Assembly: GCA_046348855.1 (NCBI GenBank)
Contig: JAXMDK010000008.1
Span: 62,001-126,000 of the forward strand
DNA length: 64,000 bases
Reading direction: 5' to 3'
Source: TMP-24 sp046348855
Lineage (GTDB): Bacteria > Pseudomonadota > Alphaproteobacteria > Rhodobacterales > Rhodobacteraceae
The position numbers were made by a program, and so were the translations under genes. The notes under the pieces were generated by a model. The model was not told the DNA's origin and searched no databases. It saw only the letters and a program-made list of their open reading frames with translations. This document shows, piece by piece, positions 33,643 to 42,010 of the stretch; position 1 is the stretch's first letter; the number at the start of each line of letters is the position of its first letter.

Positions 33643-33770
33643 GCGGGGGCGCTGCCCCCGCGCCCCCGGGATATTTCGGGACAGAAAGTGATGGGCGCCA
33701 CTTTCTGTCGGAAAACATCCTCGGGGGTGAATTGCCCCCTCAGGGGGCAAGAGGGGGCAGACAGCCCCCT
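33643..33770 (-). repeat. Cluster of four stem-loops between the zinc-finger gene and polA
   Basis: Four perfect hairpins are packed in the gap. Their arms are GCGGGGGC/GCCCCCGC with a 3-nt loop (33643-33661) and GACAGAAAGTG/CACTTTCTGTC with an 8-nt loop (33680-33709). The third is TTGCCCCC/GGGGGCAA with loop TCA (33732-33750) and the fourth AGGGGGC/GCCCCCT with loop AGACA (33752-33770). The last, with the upstream ATCCTCGGGGGTG string, copies the element after ispH (4397-4437). They probably terminate the zinc-finger transcript and shape the polA leader. Confidence 0.7.
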
Positions 33771-33774
33771 TCCC

Positions 33775-33960
33775 TTAGCCCTTCAGCTTTTCGATGAAGT
33801 TCTCGTGGACATATTTCTTGTCGCAATAGCCGCATTCGACCACGCCGGTTTCATGCGGCACCGCCAGCCAGACCCGCGGATGGCCCAAGGCACCCTCGCC
33901 GCCGTCGCAGGCGATCTTCCAGACGTTGATGACTTCGGTTTCGGGCGCGGGGATCGGCAT
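33775..33960 (-). CDS. CHCC zinc-finger protein (zf-CHCC, NDUFS6-like)
   Basis: A 61-aa protein. The ligands His (in GHPRVWLAV), His (HETG) and Cys (ECGYCDKKY) fit the zf-CHCC family, related to the C-terminal zinc domain of the complex I accessory subunit NDUFS6. In alphaproteobacteria such proteins may bind complex I; the free-standing role is not settled. The ATG at 33960 follows GGAG with a 6-bp spacer, which excludes the longer frame from 34011. Confidence 0.8.
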   Translation of the reverse strand: MPIPAPETEVINVWKIACDGGEGALGHPRVWLAVPHETGVVECGYCDKKYVHENFIEKLKG

Positions 33961-34047
33961 GTCAGGCTCCGTTCTGTCTTGGTGGCCCGGTCGGGCGTCG
34001 GCGGGCATCATAGAGATGACGCCGGCCGGGGCAAGTCCGCGCCGGCC

Positions 34048-34425
34048 CTAACGGGCGAGGAGCGGCCCCAGCACCCGGCCGCCGAGGATGTGCAGGTGGT
34101 AATGCGGCACTTCCTGCAGGCCGTGGGCGCCGGCGTTGGAAATCGTGCGGTAGCCCTGCCCGCCGTCGCCCGGCCCGACCCCGACGATCCGGCAGACCTC
34201 GGCGCAGGCGCGGTGGAAATCGGCGATCTCCTCGGCCGGGGCCTCGGCGGCGAAATGGTCGAAGTTCACATAGGCGCCCTTCGGCACCACCAGCACATGC
34301 ACCGGCGCATGCGGACGGATGTCGTGGAAGGCCAGCGTATGGGCGGTCTCCAGCACCGTCTTGTTGGGGATTTCGCCGCGCAGGATGCGGGCGAAGATGT
34401 TGTCGGGGTCATAGACGTAGCTCAT
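34048..34425 (-). CDS. HIT family hydrolase
   Basis: A 125-aa histidine-triad nucleotide hydrolase or transferase (HinT type), acting on AMP-linked substrates. It shows the N-terminal DNIFARILRGEIPNK, HVLVVPKGAY and the active-site triad VPHYHLHILGG. The length is typical. It lies 8 bp downstream of the glycosyltransferase gene. Confidence 0.93.
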   Translation of the reverse strand: MSYVYDPDNIFARILRGEIPNKTVLETAHTLAFHDIRPHAPVHVLVVPKGAYVNFDHFAAEAPAEEIADFHRACAEVCRIVGVGPGDGGQGYRTISNAGAHGLQEVPHYHLHILGGRVLGPLLAR

Positions 34426-34433
34426 GGGACACC

Positions 34434-36011
34434 TCAGTCGGAATAAAGATGATCGGCCGTCACAATGGCCTGGGCCGCATCGGACCGGACCGACAGGAAC
34501 CGGGCCATCGTCCCGGCATTCTCGTCGGCCGGCGCCTGTTGGCGGATGCGGAAGACGCCGGGCAGGCCGGCGTCGCGGATGCGGTCGCTTTCAAAGCGCA
34601 CGTCGAAGCGGATGGTGGGCAGGAGCTGTTCCATCGTGCCTTCGGCGAGGCTGCCGCCCGCCAGCCCGACCCGCCGCGCGTGGCCGGTCAGGTAGTCGTC
34701 GGAAAAGTCGCAGGTCACTTCCAGCAGCCGCACCTCGGCGCGGTCGGCGTAGAAATCGCGGATCAGGTCGAAATCGGACGTATCGAGGCAGATCACCAGC
34801 CGGTTCGAGCCGAAATGTTCGAACAGCATCCTGAGCAGCGACCGGCGATGGCGGGTGCGCTTGGCCAGTGTCGACTGGATGCCGCCGAGGTCGGGCAGGT
34901 CGGTCCCTTCCTCGTTGAACAGATACTCGACCGCCGGAATATCGGTCTGCCGGCGGATCGCGGCGACCAGGCGCTTGGCCACGTGCCATTTCTTGCAGGC
35001 GACGATGTAGAGCGTGCGGTCATGGCCCATCGTCGCCTCCGCCTCCCAGAAGCGGGGGGCAAAGCGGCGCCCGACCCGGCCGCGCCCGGTCAGGAACCCC
35101 AGAAGCCGGCGCCCGTCGCCGGCGATCTCGAACCGGGCCTCGGCCTCGCCGTAAAGCCGGCCCAGCCTTTCCTTCAGGTCGGCCGCCTGGGCGCTGATCT
35201 TGCGGGCGAACAGATAGTCCTGCGACAGCAGGTAGTCGTAATGGTCGTTGTAGAAGGTCTGCGGCATCCCGTAGTCGGTGAACAGCAGGAAGGTCAGCGT
35301 CCGCGACCGGATCTCGCGCCCCGGAACCAGGTGGCGGACGACGGTCTGGAAAAAGGTTTCGTCGGGAATCCAGGTGGTGCGGAAGAACCGCATCACGTCG
35401 GGCCGCGCCTTGCAGAAGGCCAGCACCTTTTCGATGGTCCGGCGGCGCAGACACCACCACTGGCTGCCGATCATGATCTGCAGGTCGGCAGGGATCTGGC
35501 GGGCCAGGCCCAGCCGGCGCTGCAGCGACAAGCCGCCATAGAACAGCCACTTGCGGCCGCGCTCGTTGAAGAAATGCCGGTAGATCAGGCGCTCTTCCTT
35601 GATACCGGTGCGGATCCAGTCGCTGTCGAAGAAATCGAAGCTTTCGATATAGTCGCAATCCTCGCGGTCGAGGTAGTCATGGGCAAAGCGGGCCGACTTG
35701 ATCGGCATGCAGTCGCCCGACATCATGTAGAAATGCGTCGCCTGCGGAAAGGCCGCCACCGCCGCCCGCACCCCCTCCAGCGAGGCCGCCACCAGACTCC
35801 ATTCCCCCCAGCCGCAGCGCAGGCGCCGGCGGGCGAAGGTCACGCGCGGATTGCCGTCCAGCGCCGCCCGGATCGCGCGATAATCGGCCCCCGCCGCCCG
35901 GCGGTCGAAGTGGATGGCGACGAAATCCCCCGCCGCGGTCAGCCGCTCGGCCTGGCGGACGATGCCGGCCGGGTCCTTGTGGCACAGCAGGATATATGCA
36001 ATTTCAGCCAT
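34434..36011 (-). CDS. Glycosyltransferase, core-2/I-branching type with C-terminal DUF5928-like region
   Basis: A 525-aa protein. Residues about 1-290 resemble the beta-1,6-N-acetylglucosaminyltransferase (branch) family: MAEIAYILLCHKDP, VAIHFDRRA, FYMMSGDCMPIKS, IGSQWWCLRRRTIEKVL and WIPDETFFQTVV, the last with the acidic catalytic region. Residues about 325-525 (TMGHDRTLYIVACKKWHVAKR to the end) form a second domain that I recall as DUF5928. It probably builds a surface glycan. The ATG at 36011 is chosen by homology; it is divergent from a sulfotransferase, suggesting a sulfated glycan. Confidence 0.8.
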   Translation of the reverse strand: MAEIAYILLCHKDPAGIVRQAERLTAAGDFVAIHFDRRAAGADYRAIRAALDGNPRVTFARRRLRCGWGEWSLVAASLEGVRAAVAAFPQATHFYMMSGDCMPIKSARFAHDYLDREDCDYIESFDFFDSDWIRTGIKEERLIYRHFFNERGRKWLFYGGLSLQRRLGLARQIPADLQIMIGSQWWCLRRRTIEKVLAFCKARPDVMRFFRTTWIPDETFFQTVVRHLVPGREIRSRTLTFLLFTDYGMPQTFYNDHYDYLLSQDYLFARKISAQAADLKERLGRLYGEAEARFEIAGDGRRLLGFLTGRGRVGRRFAPRFWEAEATMGHDRTLYIVACKKWHVAKRLVAAIRRQTDIPAVEYLFNEEGTDLPDLGGIQSTLAKRTRHRRSLLRMLFEHFGSNRLVICLDTSDFDLIRDFYADRAEVRLLEVTCDFSDDYLTGHARRVGLAGGSLAEGTMEQLLPTIRFDVRFESDRIRDAGLPGVFRIRQQAPADENAGTMARFLSVRSDAAQAIVTADHLYSD

Positions 36012-36142
36012 AGGTTGCGCATTCGGCCTGCAACGGTCTTTTGGCGTTGATAACTGCAAGCGCCGTTGCAATGACAGTGTTTCTTTTTTCCGCAGCCGAT
36101 ATTTGTTGCCTAGATTGTGTCAGCTACCAAAGGACGATTGTG

Positions 36143-36961
36143 ATGGGGTTTCCCGGAACCTGGATGACCGAAAGCCAGAGCCTGGTCTACCGGGTGGTGC
36201 CGAAATGCGCCTGCTCGACCATCGGGCAGATCATGTTCTATTCCGACCACGGCCGGTTCTTCGACGGCGACATCCATGATGCGACCACGGGCCTGCACAA
36301 GTGGGCGCTGGAACCCAGCCAGCGGCTGATCGAGGCCAACGTGAAGGGCCACAAGAGTTTTGCCTTCACCTGCGTGCGCAATCCCTACGCCCGCATCCTG
36401 TCGTCGTTCTTCGACAAGATCTGCGGCGTGCAGCGCAACGGGAAACGCTATCGCGGCAACCTGGTGCCGATGCTGATCCAGAAATACGGGATCGACGTCG
36501 GCACCCAGGCCAACGGCTTCGAGTTCGACCAGATCGCCAGTTTCCGCCGCTTCCTGCTGTTTGCGCGCGACACGATCCGCTGGCGCCGGCCGATGGAGCC
36601 CGACATCCACTGGTCGGCCATGTCTGGCCATATCTCGACCTTCATCGTCAACGGCGGCCGCTACGACCGCATCTTCTTCACCGAAAAGTTCGACGAAGGC
36701 ATGCAGTCGGTGCTGGACCGGGTGGCGACGCCGGTGCCGATCGCGCTGAAGGACGTGCCGAAGTTCAACGAAAGCGAAGGACACGGGCCGAAGCGCGCCC
36801 ATCCGGTCAGCGCCTATTTCGACGACCTGTCGCGCCATCTGGTCTGGGAAATCTACAAGAAGGATTTCCAGCTGTTCCGCTACGACTTCGACGACCCCGA
36901 CAACAAGATGCCGCTGGGCGAGGTCGATCTTGCCGAAGTGCATGCCAAGCTGGGCGATTGA
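36143..36961 (+). CDS. Sulfotransferase family 2 protein
   Basis: A 272-aa PAPS-dependent sulfotransferase of the carbohydrate type. The 5'-phosphosulfate loop is VPKCACSTIGQIMF near residue 20. The 3'-phosphate site is FAFTCVRNPYARILSSFFDKI near residue 74, with the conserved RNPYxR. The ATG at 36143 follows AGGA. It faces the glycosyltransferase gene across a 131-bp promoter gap that is much richer in A and T than the rest. Confidence 0.85.
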   Translation: MGFPGTWMTESQSLVYRVVPKCACSTIGQIMFYSDHGRFFDGDIHDATTGLHKWALEPSQRLIEANVKGHKSFAFTCVRNPYARILSSFFDKICGVQRNGKRYRGNLVPMLIQKYGIDVGTQANGFEFDQIASFRRFLLFARDTIRWRRPMEPDIHWSAMSGHISTFIVNGGRYDRIFFTEKFDEGMQSVLDRVATPVPIALKDVPKFNESEGHGPKRAHPVSAYFDDLSRHLVWEIYKKDFQLFRYDFDDPDNKMPLGEVDLAEVHAKLGD

Positions 36962-36995
36962 GCCTTCGCAGCTTTTCCCTGCGGCAAATACTCCC

Positions 36996-37010
36996 GCCGG
37001 AGGCTCCGGC
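36996..37010. terminator. Hairpin between convergent sulfotransferase and adenosine kinase genes
   Basis: GCCGGA and TCCGGC pair around a 3-nt loop. A CGCAG/CTGCG stem lies just upstream (about 36967-36983). The 71-bp gap separates two converging genes, so a two-way terminator is expected. Confidence 0.5.
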
Positions 37011-37032
37011 AGTCGCCGCTGGCGGTGCGGCC

Positions 37033-38025
37033 TCAGATCAGCCCTTCGGCGCGGAACAGGCCCTTGACGTCGCAGTCGGGGCGGGCGCCGAAATGGCCGA
37101 TGACCTCGGCCGCCGCGATGCAGCCCATGCGCCCGGCCGCTTTCAGCCCCTGCCCCGTCGCCAGCCCATACAGGAAGCCGGCGGCGAACTGGTCGCCCGC
37201 GCCGGTCGCATCCACCGGCACCACCCGGCGCACCGGCACTTCGGCCCGTTCGTCGCCGCGCAGCAGGATCACGTCCTCGCCCGAGCGGGTGCAGACCACC
37301 AGCCCGCAATCTGCCCGCGCCTGCGCCAGCGCCGCCTCCAGATCCTCGGTCTGGTAAAGCGCGCACCATTCGTGGCGGTTGCCGATCACATAGTCCATCT
37401 CGTCCCGGACCAGCCGGCGGAAGTCAGGGCGATGGCGGTCGACGCAGAACGGGTCCGACAGGGCGATCCCAGCCTTGCCGCCGCCCCGGTGGCAGGCGGC
37501 GGCCGCGGCGCGGAAGGCGGCCTTGCCCTCGTCCTTGTCGAACAGGTAGCCTTCGAGGAACAGGTATTCGCTGGCCTCGACCACCCGTTCGTCCAGATCC
37601 GCCGGCCCGAAGTCGGCGCCGGCGCCCAGGTAGGTGTTCATCGACCGTTCGCCGTCGGGGGTGACAAAGATCATCGACCGCGAGGTTGGATGGTCGGCGC
37701 CGGCGGCGGGCGGGTTCGGAAAGGCGGTGCCCTCGCCCTCCAGCGACCGGGCATAGAAGCGGCCCAGCGCGTCATCCTTGACCTTGCCGATGAAGGCGGT
37801 CTTCAGCCCCAGGTTTCCCAGCCCCGCGAGCGTGTTTCCGACCGATCCGCCGGGGGCCTGGGTCCGGTCCTTCATCGCCGCGTAAAGGGTTTCGCCGCGT
37901 TCGCGGTCGACCAGCTGCATGATCCCCTTCTCGATCCCCATCCAGTCGAGGAATTCGTCGTCGCACTGGGTCAGCACATCGACCATCGCATTGCCGATGC
38001 CGACAACCTGAAAGCGGTCAGTCAA
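37033..38025 (-). CDS. Adenosine kinase (PfkB family)
   Basis: A 330-aa sugar/nucleoside kinase that phosphorylates adenosine to AMP. N-terminal VVGIGNAMVDVL and GGSVGNTLAGLGNLG bind the substrate. The signature DATGAGDQFAAGFLYG near residue 270 holds the catalytic Asp and anion hole. The start is a TTG at 38025, overlapping the nth stop by 8 bp. It is backed by a strong GAGGAGAA ribosome site about 7 bp upstream and by lack of a better codon. Adenosine specificity is inferred from similarity to homologs in this family. Confidence 0.88.
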   Translation of the reverse strand: MTDRFQVVGIGNAMVDVLTQCDDEFLDWMGIEKGIMQLVDRERGETLYAAMKDRTQAPGGSVGNTLAGLGNLGLKTAFIGKVKDDALGRFYARSLEGEGTAFPNPPAAGADHPTSRSMIFVTPDGERSMNTYLGAGADFGPADLDERVVEASEYLFLEGYLFDKDEGKAAFRAAAAACHRGGGKAGIALSDPFCVDRHRPDFRRLVRDEMDYVIGNRHEWCALYQTEDLEAALAQARADCGLVVCTRSGEDVILLRGDERAEVPVRRVVPVDATGAGDQFAAGFLYGLATGQGLKAAGRMGCIAAAEVIGHFGARPDCDVKGLFRAEGLI

Positions 38026-38665
38026 GGTTCTTCTCCTCGTAGGGGCAGAGATCGCGGATCAGGCAGGCCCGGCAGAGGGGCTTGCGCGCGGTGCAGACAT
38101 AACGGCCATGCAGGATCAGCCAATGGTGAGCGTGGGCCTGGAATTCGGCGGGCACATGGTCCTCGATGGCGCGCTCGACGGTTTCCACATCCTTGCCCGG
38201 CGCGATGCCGGTCCGGTTGCCGACGCGGAAGATGTGGGTGTCGACCGCCTGCGCCGGATGGTGGAACCACATGTTCAGAACGACGTTGGCCGTCTTGCGC
38301 CCGACGCCCGGCAGGGATTGCAGCGCCGCGCGCGACGACGGCACCTCACCGCCGTATTCGTCCACCAGTATCTGTGACAGCCGGATGACGTTCTTGGCCT
38401 TCTGCCGGTAAAGGCCGATGGTCTTGATATGCTCGATCAGCCCCTCTTCGCCCAGCGCCAGCATCTTCGCCGGGCTGTCGGCCACTGCGAACAGGTTGCG
38501 GGTCGCGCGGTTGACGCCCGCGTCGGTCGCCTGCGCCGACAGCGCCACCGCGACCAGCAGGGTGAAGGCGTTCAGATGCTCCAGCTCGCCCTTGGGATGG
38601 GCCTCGGCCGCCTGGAAGCGGGTGAATATCTCGCGGATCGTGTGATAGTCGAGTTGGCGCGCCAT
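38018..38665 (-). CDS. nth: Nth, endonuclease III
   Basis: A 215-aa DNA glycosylase/AP lyase for oxidised pyrimidines. The helix-hairpin-helix LQSLPGVGRKTANVVLN holds the catalytic Lys, and VDTHIFRVGNR holds the catalytic Asp. The [4Fe-4S] loop C-x6-C-x2-C-x5-C is complete at the C-terminus. The ATG at 38665 gives the normal length; a longer frame from 38788 covers the divergent promoter region. It is coupled to adenosine kinase. Confidence 0.96.
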   Translation of the reverse strand: MARQLDYHTIREIFTRFQAAEAHPKGELEHLNAFTLLVAVALSAQATDAGVNRATRNLFAVADSPAKMLALGEEGLIEHIKTIGLYRQKAKNVIRLSQILVDEYGGEVPSSRAALQSLPGVGRKTANVVLNMWFHHPAQAVDTHIFRVGNRTGIAPGKDVETVERAIEDHVPAEFQAHAHHWLILHGRYVCTARKPLCRACLIRDLCPYEEKNLD

Positions 38666-38774
38666 GCGCCCCTCTTGCCCCGCCGTCTCGGCACGGGCAA
38701 GCAAAAAGGAAAGCGCAGATTCCGGGTCGATGCCGTGCGGCGGCGGGCCTAAAGTGCGGGCAAAGGAGATCGCC

Positions 38775-39626
38775 ATGCAGATGGACACGCTGTCGCAGGA
38801 CTATCACTACCAGGTCATCGCCCGCGCCTTGGCCGAGATCGACGCCGCCGGCGGGCAGGCCCTGTCGCTGGACGATCTGGCGGCGCGGCTGAAGATGAGC
38901 CCCGCCCATTTCCAGCGGGTCTTTTCGGCCTGGGTCGGGGTGTCGCCCAAACGCTACCAGCAGTATCTGACGCTCGACCATGCCCGCCGGCTTCTGGCCG
39001 ACCGCTTCACCGTTCTGGATACCGCACTGGAAACCGGCCTGTCGGGCACCGGCCGCCTGCACGATCTGTTCCTCAGGTGGGAGGCGATGAGTCCCGGCGA
39101 TTATGCCAGGGGCGGCGCCGGGCTGGAAATCGGCTACGGCTGGTTCGACTCGCCCTTCGGCGAGGTTCTGGCGATGGGCACGACGCGCGGCCTGTGCGGC
39201 ATGGCCTTTGCCAGCGACTGCGGGCGCGCGGCCGCCCTGGCCGACCTGACCGGGCGCTGGCCCGAGGCCACCTACGGCGAGGCGTCCGAGATGATCGCGC
39301 CCTGGGTGGACGCCGCCTTCGGCGCCGGCGGCGAGGCGCGGCTTCTGATGATCGGTGCGCCCTTCCAGATCAAGGTGTGGGAGGCGCTGTTGCGCATCCC
39401 GTCCGGGCAGGTCACCACTTATTCGGAACTGGCGCGTGTCACCGGCCATCCGCAGGCGGTGCGCGCCGTCGGCACGGCGGTGGGGCGCAACCCGATATCC
39501 TGGCTGATCCCGTGTCATAGGGCGTTGCGAAAATCGGGCGGCCTTGGCGGCTATCACTGGGGCCTGCCGATCAAGCGGGCGATGCTGGCCTGGGAATCGG
39601 CGCGCCGCGACGGCAAGGCGGCCTGA
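38775..39626 (+). CDS. Ada-like regulator/methylated-DNA-cysteine methyltransferase without the N-terminal Ada domain
   Basis: A 283-aa protein with an AraC-type helix-turn-helix (residues about 10-105, MSPAHFQRVFSAWVGVSPKRYQQY) joined to an O6-methylguanine-DNA methyltransferase (about 195-283). The acceptor cysteine is in ISWLIPCHRALRKSGGLGGYHWG. The Ada zinc-thiolate domain that senses methylphosphotriesters is absent, so how it would be induced is open. The ATG follows AAAGGAG. It is divergent from nth, another repair gene. Confidence 0.92.
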   Translation: MQMDTLSQDYHYQVIARALAEIDAAGGQALSLDDLAARLKMSPAHFQRVFSAWVGVSPKRYQQYLTLDHARRLLADRFTVLDTALETGLSGTGRLHDLFLRWEAMSPGDYARGGAGLEIGYGWFDSPFGEVLAMGTTRGLCGMAFASDCGRAAALADLTGRWPEATYGEASEMIAPWVDAAFGAGGEARLLMIGAPFQIKVWEALLRIPSGQVTTYSELARVTGHPQAVRAVGTAVGRNPISWLIPCHRALRKSGGLGGYHWGLPIKRAMLAWESARRDGKAA

Positions 39627-39698
39627 TCCGGTGGCAAAAACCCGCCGACCGACCCCTCGCCCCAAGATCGTTATTGCCTATCAGGGCCGCGAACCGCA

Positions 39699-39728
39699 GG
39701 TAACTCGCATCATCTGACCGGAGTTACC
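39699..39728 (+). promoter_or_regulatory. Hairpin covering the Shine-Dalgarno of the OmpA-type lipoprotein
   Basis: GGTAACTC (39699-39706) and GAGTTACC (39721-39728) pair perfectly around a 14-nt loop, ending 2 bp before the ATG at 39731. The ribosome site CGGAG (39719-39723) lies partly in the right arm, so the fold would hinder initiation. Confidence 0.5.
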
Positions 39729-39730
39729 CC

Positions 39731-40393
39731 ATGCGCTTCAACAAGATCCTTCTCGCCGGCCTGGCCAGCAGCTTCGCGCTGTCGGCCTGCGTCCAGCCCG
39801 GCCCCTACGATCCCAACGACCCCAACAAGCGTGCCCGGAACGGTGCACTCATGGGGGCGATGGCCGGCGCGGCGCTTGGCGCGGCCACCGGCGACAGCAA
39901 CGACAAGACCTCGGACCGGGTGATCGGCGGGGCGTTGATCGGCGGGATGCTGGGGGCGGGCGTCGGCAACATGCTCGACCAGCAGGCGTCGGAGTTGCAG
40001 CAGGACATCCGCACCAATGGCGTCCAGATCATCAACGACGGCAACCGCCTGCGGGTGGTGATGCCCGAGGGCATCCTGTTCCCGGTCGACAGCGCCGCCG
40101 TCCAGCCCGGCATCATGAACGACCTCTACACGGTCGCCGACAGCCTGAACCGCTATCCCAACACCCATGTCCAGGTCGTGGGTCACACCGACAATACCGG
40201 CAGCGCCTCGTACAACCAGGACCTGTCGGAACGCCGCGCGTCGGCGGTGGCCGCGGTGCTGCGGGCCGGCGGCGTGGACGGCGCGCGCATCTCGGCCTAC
40301 GGGCGCGGCGAAAGCCAGCCTGTCGCGTCGAACCTGACGGCCGCCGGCAAGGCCCAGAACCGCCGGGTGGAAATCGTCATCATCCCGAACTGA
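39731..40393 (+). CDS. OmpA-family outer-membrane lipoprotein
   Basis: A 220-aa lipoprotein. A signal peptide ends in the lipobox LSAC, so Cys20 is lipidated. A glycine-zipper segment follows (GALMGAMAGAALGAATG and IGGALIGGMLGAGVG, residues 37-80). The C-terminal OmpA domain (about 110-220) shows VVGHTDNTGSASYNQDLSERRA and GRGESQPVASN, which bind peptidoglycan. It resembles the YiaD type and probably anchors the outer membrane to the wall. It is followed by a strong terminator. Confidence 0.93.
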   Translation: MRFNKILLAGLASSFALSACVQPGPYDPNDPNKRARNGALMGAMAGAALGAATGDSNDKTSDRVIGGALIGGMLGAGVGNMLDQQASELQQDIRTNGVQIINDGNRLRVVMPEGILFPVDSAAVQPGIMNDLYTVADSLNRYPNTHVQVVGHTDNTGSASYNQDLSERRASAVAAVLRAGGVDGARISAYGRGESQPVASNLTAAGKAQNRRVEIVIIPN

Positions 40394-40441
40394 CGGCCGG
40401 AAAGCGGGGCCGCCCGGCCCCGCCGCCCGCCACGAATGCAG

Positions 40442-40468
40442 AACGCCCGGTCTCGCGACCGGGCGTTT
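40442..40468. terminator. Two-way terminator between ompA-like and atpF
   Basis: AACGCCCGGTC and GACCGGGCGTT pair as a perfect 11-bp stem with loop TCTC/TCGC-type 4 nt and a following T. It lies in the 99-bp gap between two converging genes. Confidence 0.85.
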
Positions 40469-40492
40469 CGCTTTGGTGCCTTTGGGGCGCGA

Positions 40493-41053
40493 TCAGTGCA
40501 GCTTGGCCGCGACCTCGCCGATGGCCGCGTCGACCAGCTTTCCACGCTCGACCGCGGTCATCTGCTTGGCGATCAGGTCGCCGGCCGCCGCCACGGCCAC
40601 GGTGACCGCGCGGTCGCGCACTTCGCGCACCGCCGACGCCTCGGCCGAGGCGATCTGGTCCTCGGCGGCCTTCAGCCGCCGCGCGATCGCCGCCTTCAGA
40701 TCGACCTTGGCCTGCTCGGCCGCCGCCGTCGCTTCGCGCCTGGCCCCGTCGACGATCGCCGCCGACTGGGCCTGCACCTCTTTCTGCTTCTGCTCGTAGG
40801 ACGCGAGCAGCGCCTTGGCCTCGTCGTGCAGGGCCTTGGCTGCCGCCAGGTCGCTGCGGATGCCGTCGGCCCGCTTGTCCAGAACCCCGCCCAGAAGGCC
40901 CGGCACCCGGAACTTCAGCAGGACCGCCAGGAACAGCAGGAAGGCGATGGAGACGACGAACTCGGTCGAATGCAGCGAGAAGAAGGGCTCGGCCTCTTCG
41001 GCGGCGAACGCGGGACCGGCGGCCAGCATCAGGGCGATGGAAAGTCTCTTCAT
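40493..41053 (-). CDS. atpF: ATP synthase F0 subunit b
   Basis: A 186-aa peripheral-stalk subunit. A cleavable-looking N-terminus (MKRLSIALMLAAGPAFAAEEA) is followed by a membrane helix (residues about 30-50, EFVVSIAFLLFLAVLLKF) and a long Ala/Lys/Glu-rich coiled coil. It is the last gene of the F0 operon, 4 bp after the b' gene. The F1 genes are not in this window, as expected for alphaproteobacteria. Confidence 0.94.
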   Translation of the reverse strand: MKRLSIALMLAAGPAFAAEEAEPFFSLHSTEFVVSIAFLLFLAVLLKFRVPGLLGGVLDKRADGIRSDLAAAKALHDEAKALLASYEQKQKEVQAQSAAIVDGARREATAAAEQAKVDLKAAIARRLKAAEDQIASAEASAVREVRDRAVTVAVAAAGDLIAKQMTAVERGKLVDAAIGEVAAKLH

Positions 41054-41057
41054 CGTC

Positions 41058-41633
41058 TCAGCCTTTCATCCGGGCCGCGACCGCAGCCGCAACCGTCTTG
41101 GCATCCGTGGTTCCGCCCAGGGCCGAAACGATAGCCTGCGCGGTATCCTTGGCAACCTCGGAAACCGAAGCAACCGCACCGGCGCGGATTTCGTCGATCC
41201 GCTTGGCCGATTCCGCGGCGCGGGCGCCGATCTCGGCGTCGGCCTTGGCGGTCGCCTTGTCCAGGTCGGCCTGGATGTCGGCGCGGGCGGCGGCGACGAT
41301 CTTTGCCGCCTCGGCGCGGGCATCGACCAGCGCCTGCTGATAGGCCGCTTCCGCCTCGACCGCCTTGGCCTTCAGCTTGTCGGCCATTTCCAGATCGCCG
41401 GTGATGCGCCCCTGCCGGTCGGCAAGGATACCGCCGATGCGCGGCAGCGCGATCCTGGACAGCACGAGATAGATCACGACCAGCGACATCACCAGCCAGA
41501 AGATCTGGTTGGGGAAGGTCGAAAAATCGAGCTGCGGCATCCCCGGCGTGCCGGCCGCGTGGCCCGCCGCCTCGGTGACCTGGCCCTGGGCCATGTCGGT
41601 CGCCGTGCTGAGCGTTGTGGTGGTATTTGACAT
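41058..41633 (-). CDS. atpX: ATP synthase F0 subunit b'
   Basis: A 191-aa second b-type stalk subunit. A Thr/Gly-rich N-terminal extension of about 40 residues precedes the membrane helix (FPNQIFWLVMSLVVIYLVLS, about 45-65), then RIGGILADRQGRI and a long coiled coil. The b/b' pair is typical of photosynthetic and other alphaproteobacteria. The ATG at 41633 follows GAGG. Confidence 0.93.
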   Translation of the reverse strand: MSNTTTTLSTATDMAQGQVTEAAGHAAGTPGMPQLDFSTFPNQIFWLVMSLVVIYLVLSRIALPRIGGILADRQGRITGDLEMADKLKAKAVEAEAAYQQALVDARAEAAKIVAAARADIQADLDKATAKADAEIGARAAESAKRIDEIRAGAVASVSEVAKDTAQAIVSALGGTTDAKTVAAAVAARMKG

Positions 41634-41661
41634 CTCGGCCTCTCTCAAACCCGGATTACAC

Positions 41662-41688
41662 GCCGGACGGGGTCATGCCCCGCCCGGC
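41662..41688 (-). promoter_or_regulatory. Intercistronic hairpin after atpE
   Basis: GCCGG-AC-GGGG pairs with CCCC-GC-CCGGC around the loop TCATG (nine pairs and a small internal loop), between atpE and the b' gene. It could protect the upstream atpE message or lower read-through, matching the high copy number of subunit c. Confidence 0.5.
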
Positions 41689-41711
41689 CGTAAGGATGGT
41701 TCGAAAAAGCC

Positions 41712-41954
41712 TCAGAAGCCTTTTGCGAACATCAGCAGCAGCGCGACGAGGAACGAGAAGATCCCCAGCGCTTCGGCGAAGGCGATGCCGATGAACAGCG
41801 TCGCGGTCTGGCCGCCGGCGGCCGACGGGTTGCGCAGGGCGCCCGCCAGGAAGTTGCCGGCAACGTTGCCCACACCGATGGCCGAGCCGCCCATGCCCAT
41901 GCAGGCCAGGCCAGCGCCGATGTAAGCACCCATTGCAGCGATATCACCTTGCAT
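41712..41954 (-). CDS. atpE: ATP synthase F0 subunit c
   Basis: The 80-aa proteolipid that forms the rotating ring. There are two membrane helices: one Gly/Ala-rich (YIGAGLACMGMGGSAIGVGNVAGNFL), then the polar loop ALRNPSAA, then the second with the proton-carrying Glu in GIAFAEALGIF. AGGAG lies 8 bp before the ATG. Confidence 0.97.
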   Translation of the reverse strand: MQGDIAAMGAYIGAGLACMGMGGSAIGVGNVAGNFLAGALRNPSAAGGQTATLFIGIAFAEALGIFSFLVALLLMFAKGF

Positions 41955-42010
41955 TGTCGTCTCTCCTTGAGATGGAATTGTGGTGTTTCGGTTGGATCGA
42001 AGGTCCGGCC

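Noticed and set aside
30788..33691. 967-codon open frame opposite polA
   Set aside because: It mirrors polA codon by codon, has no recognisable domain, and GC-rich coding DNA often keeps the antisense frame free of stops. polA carries every expected motif.
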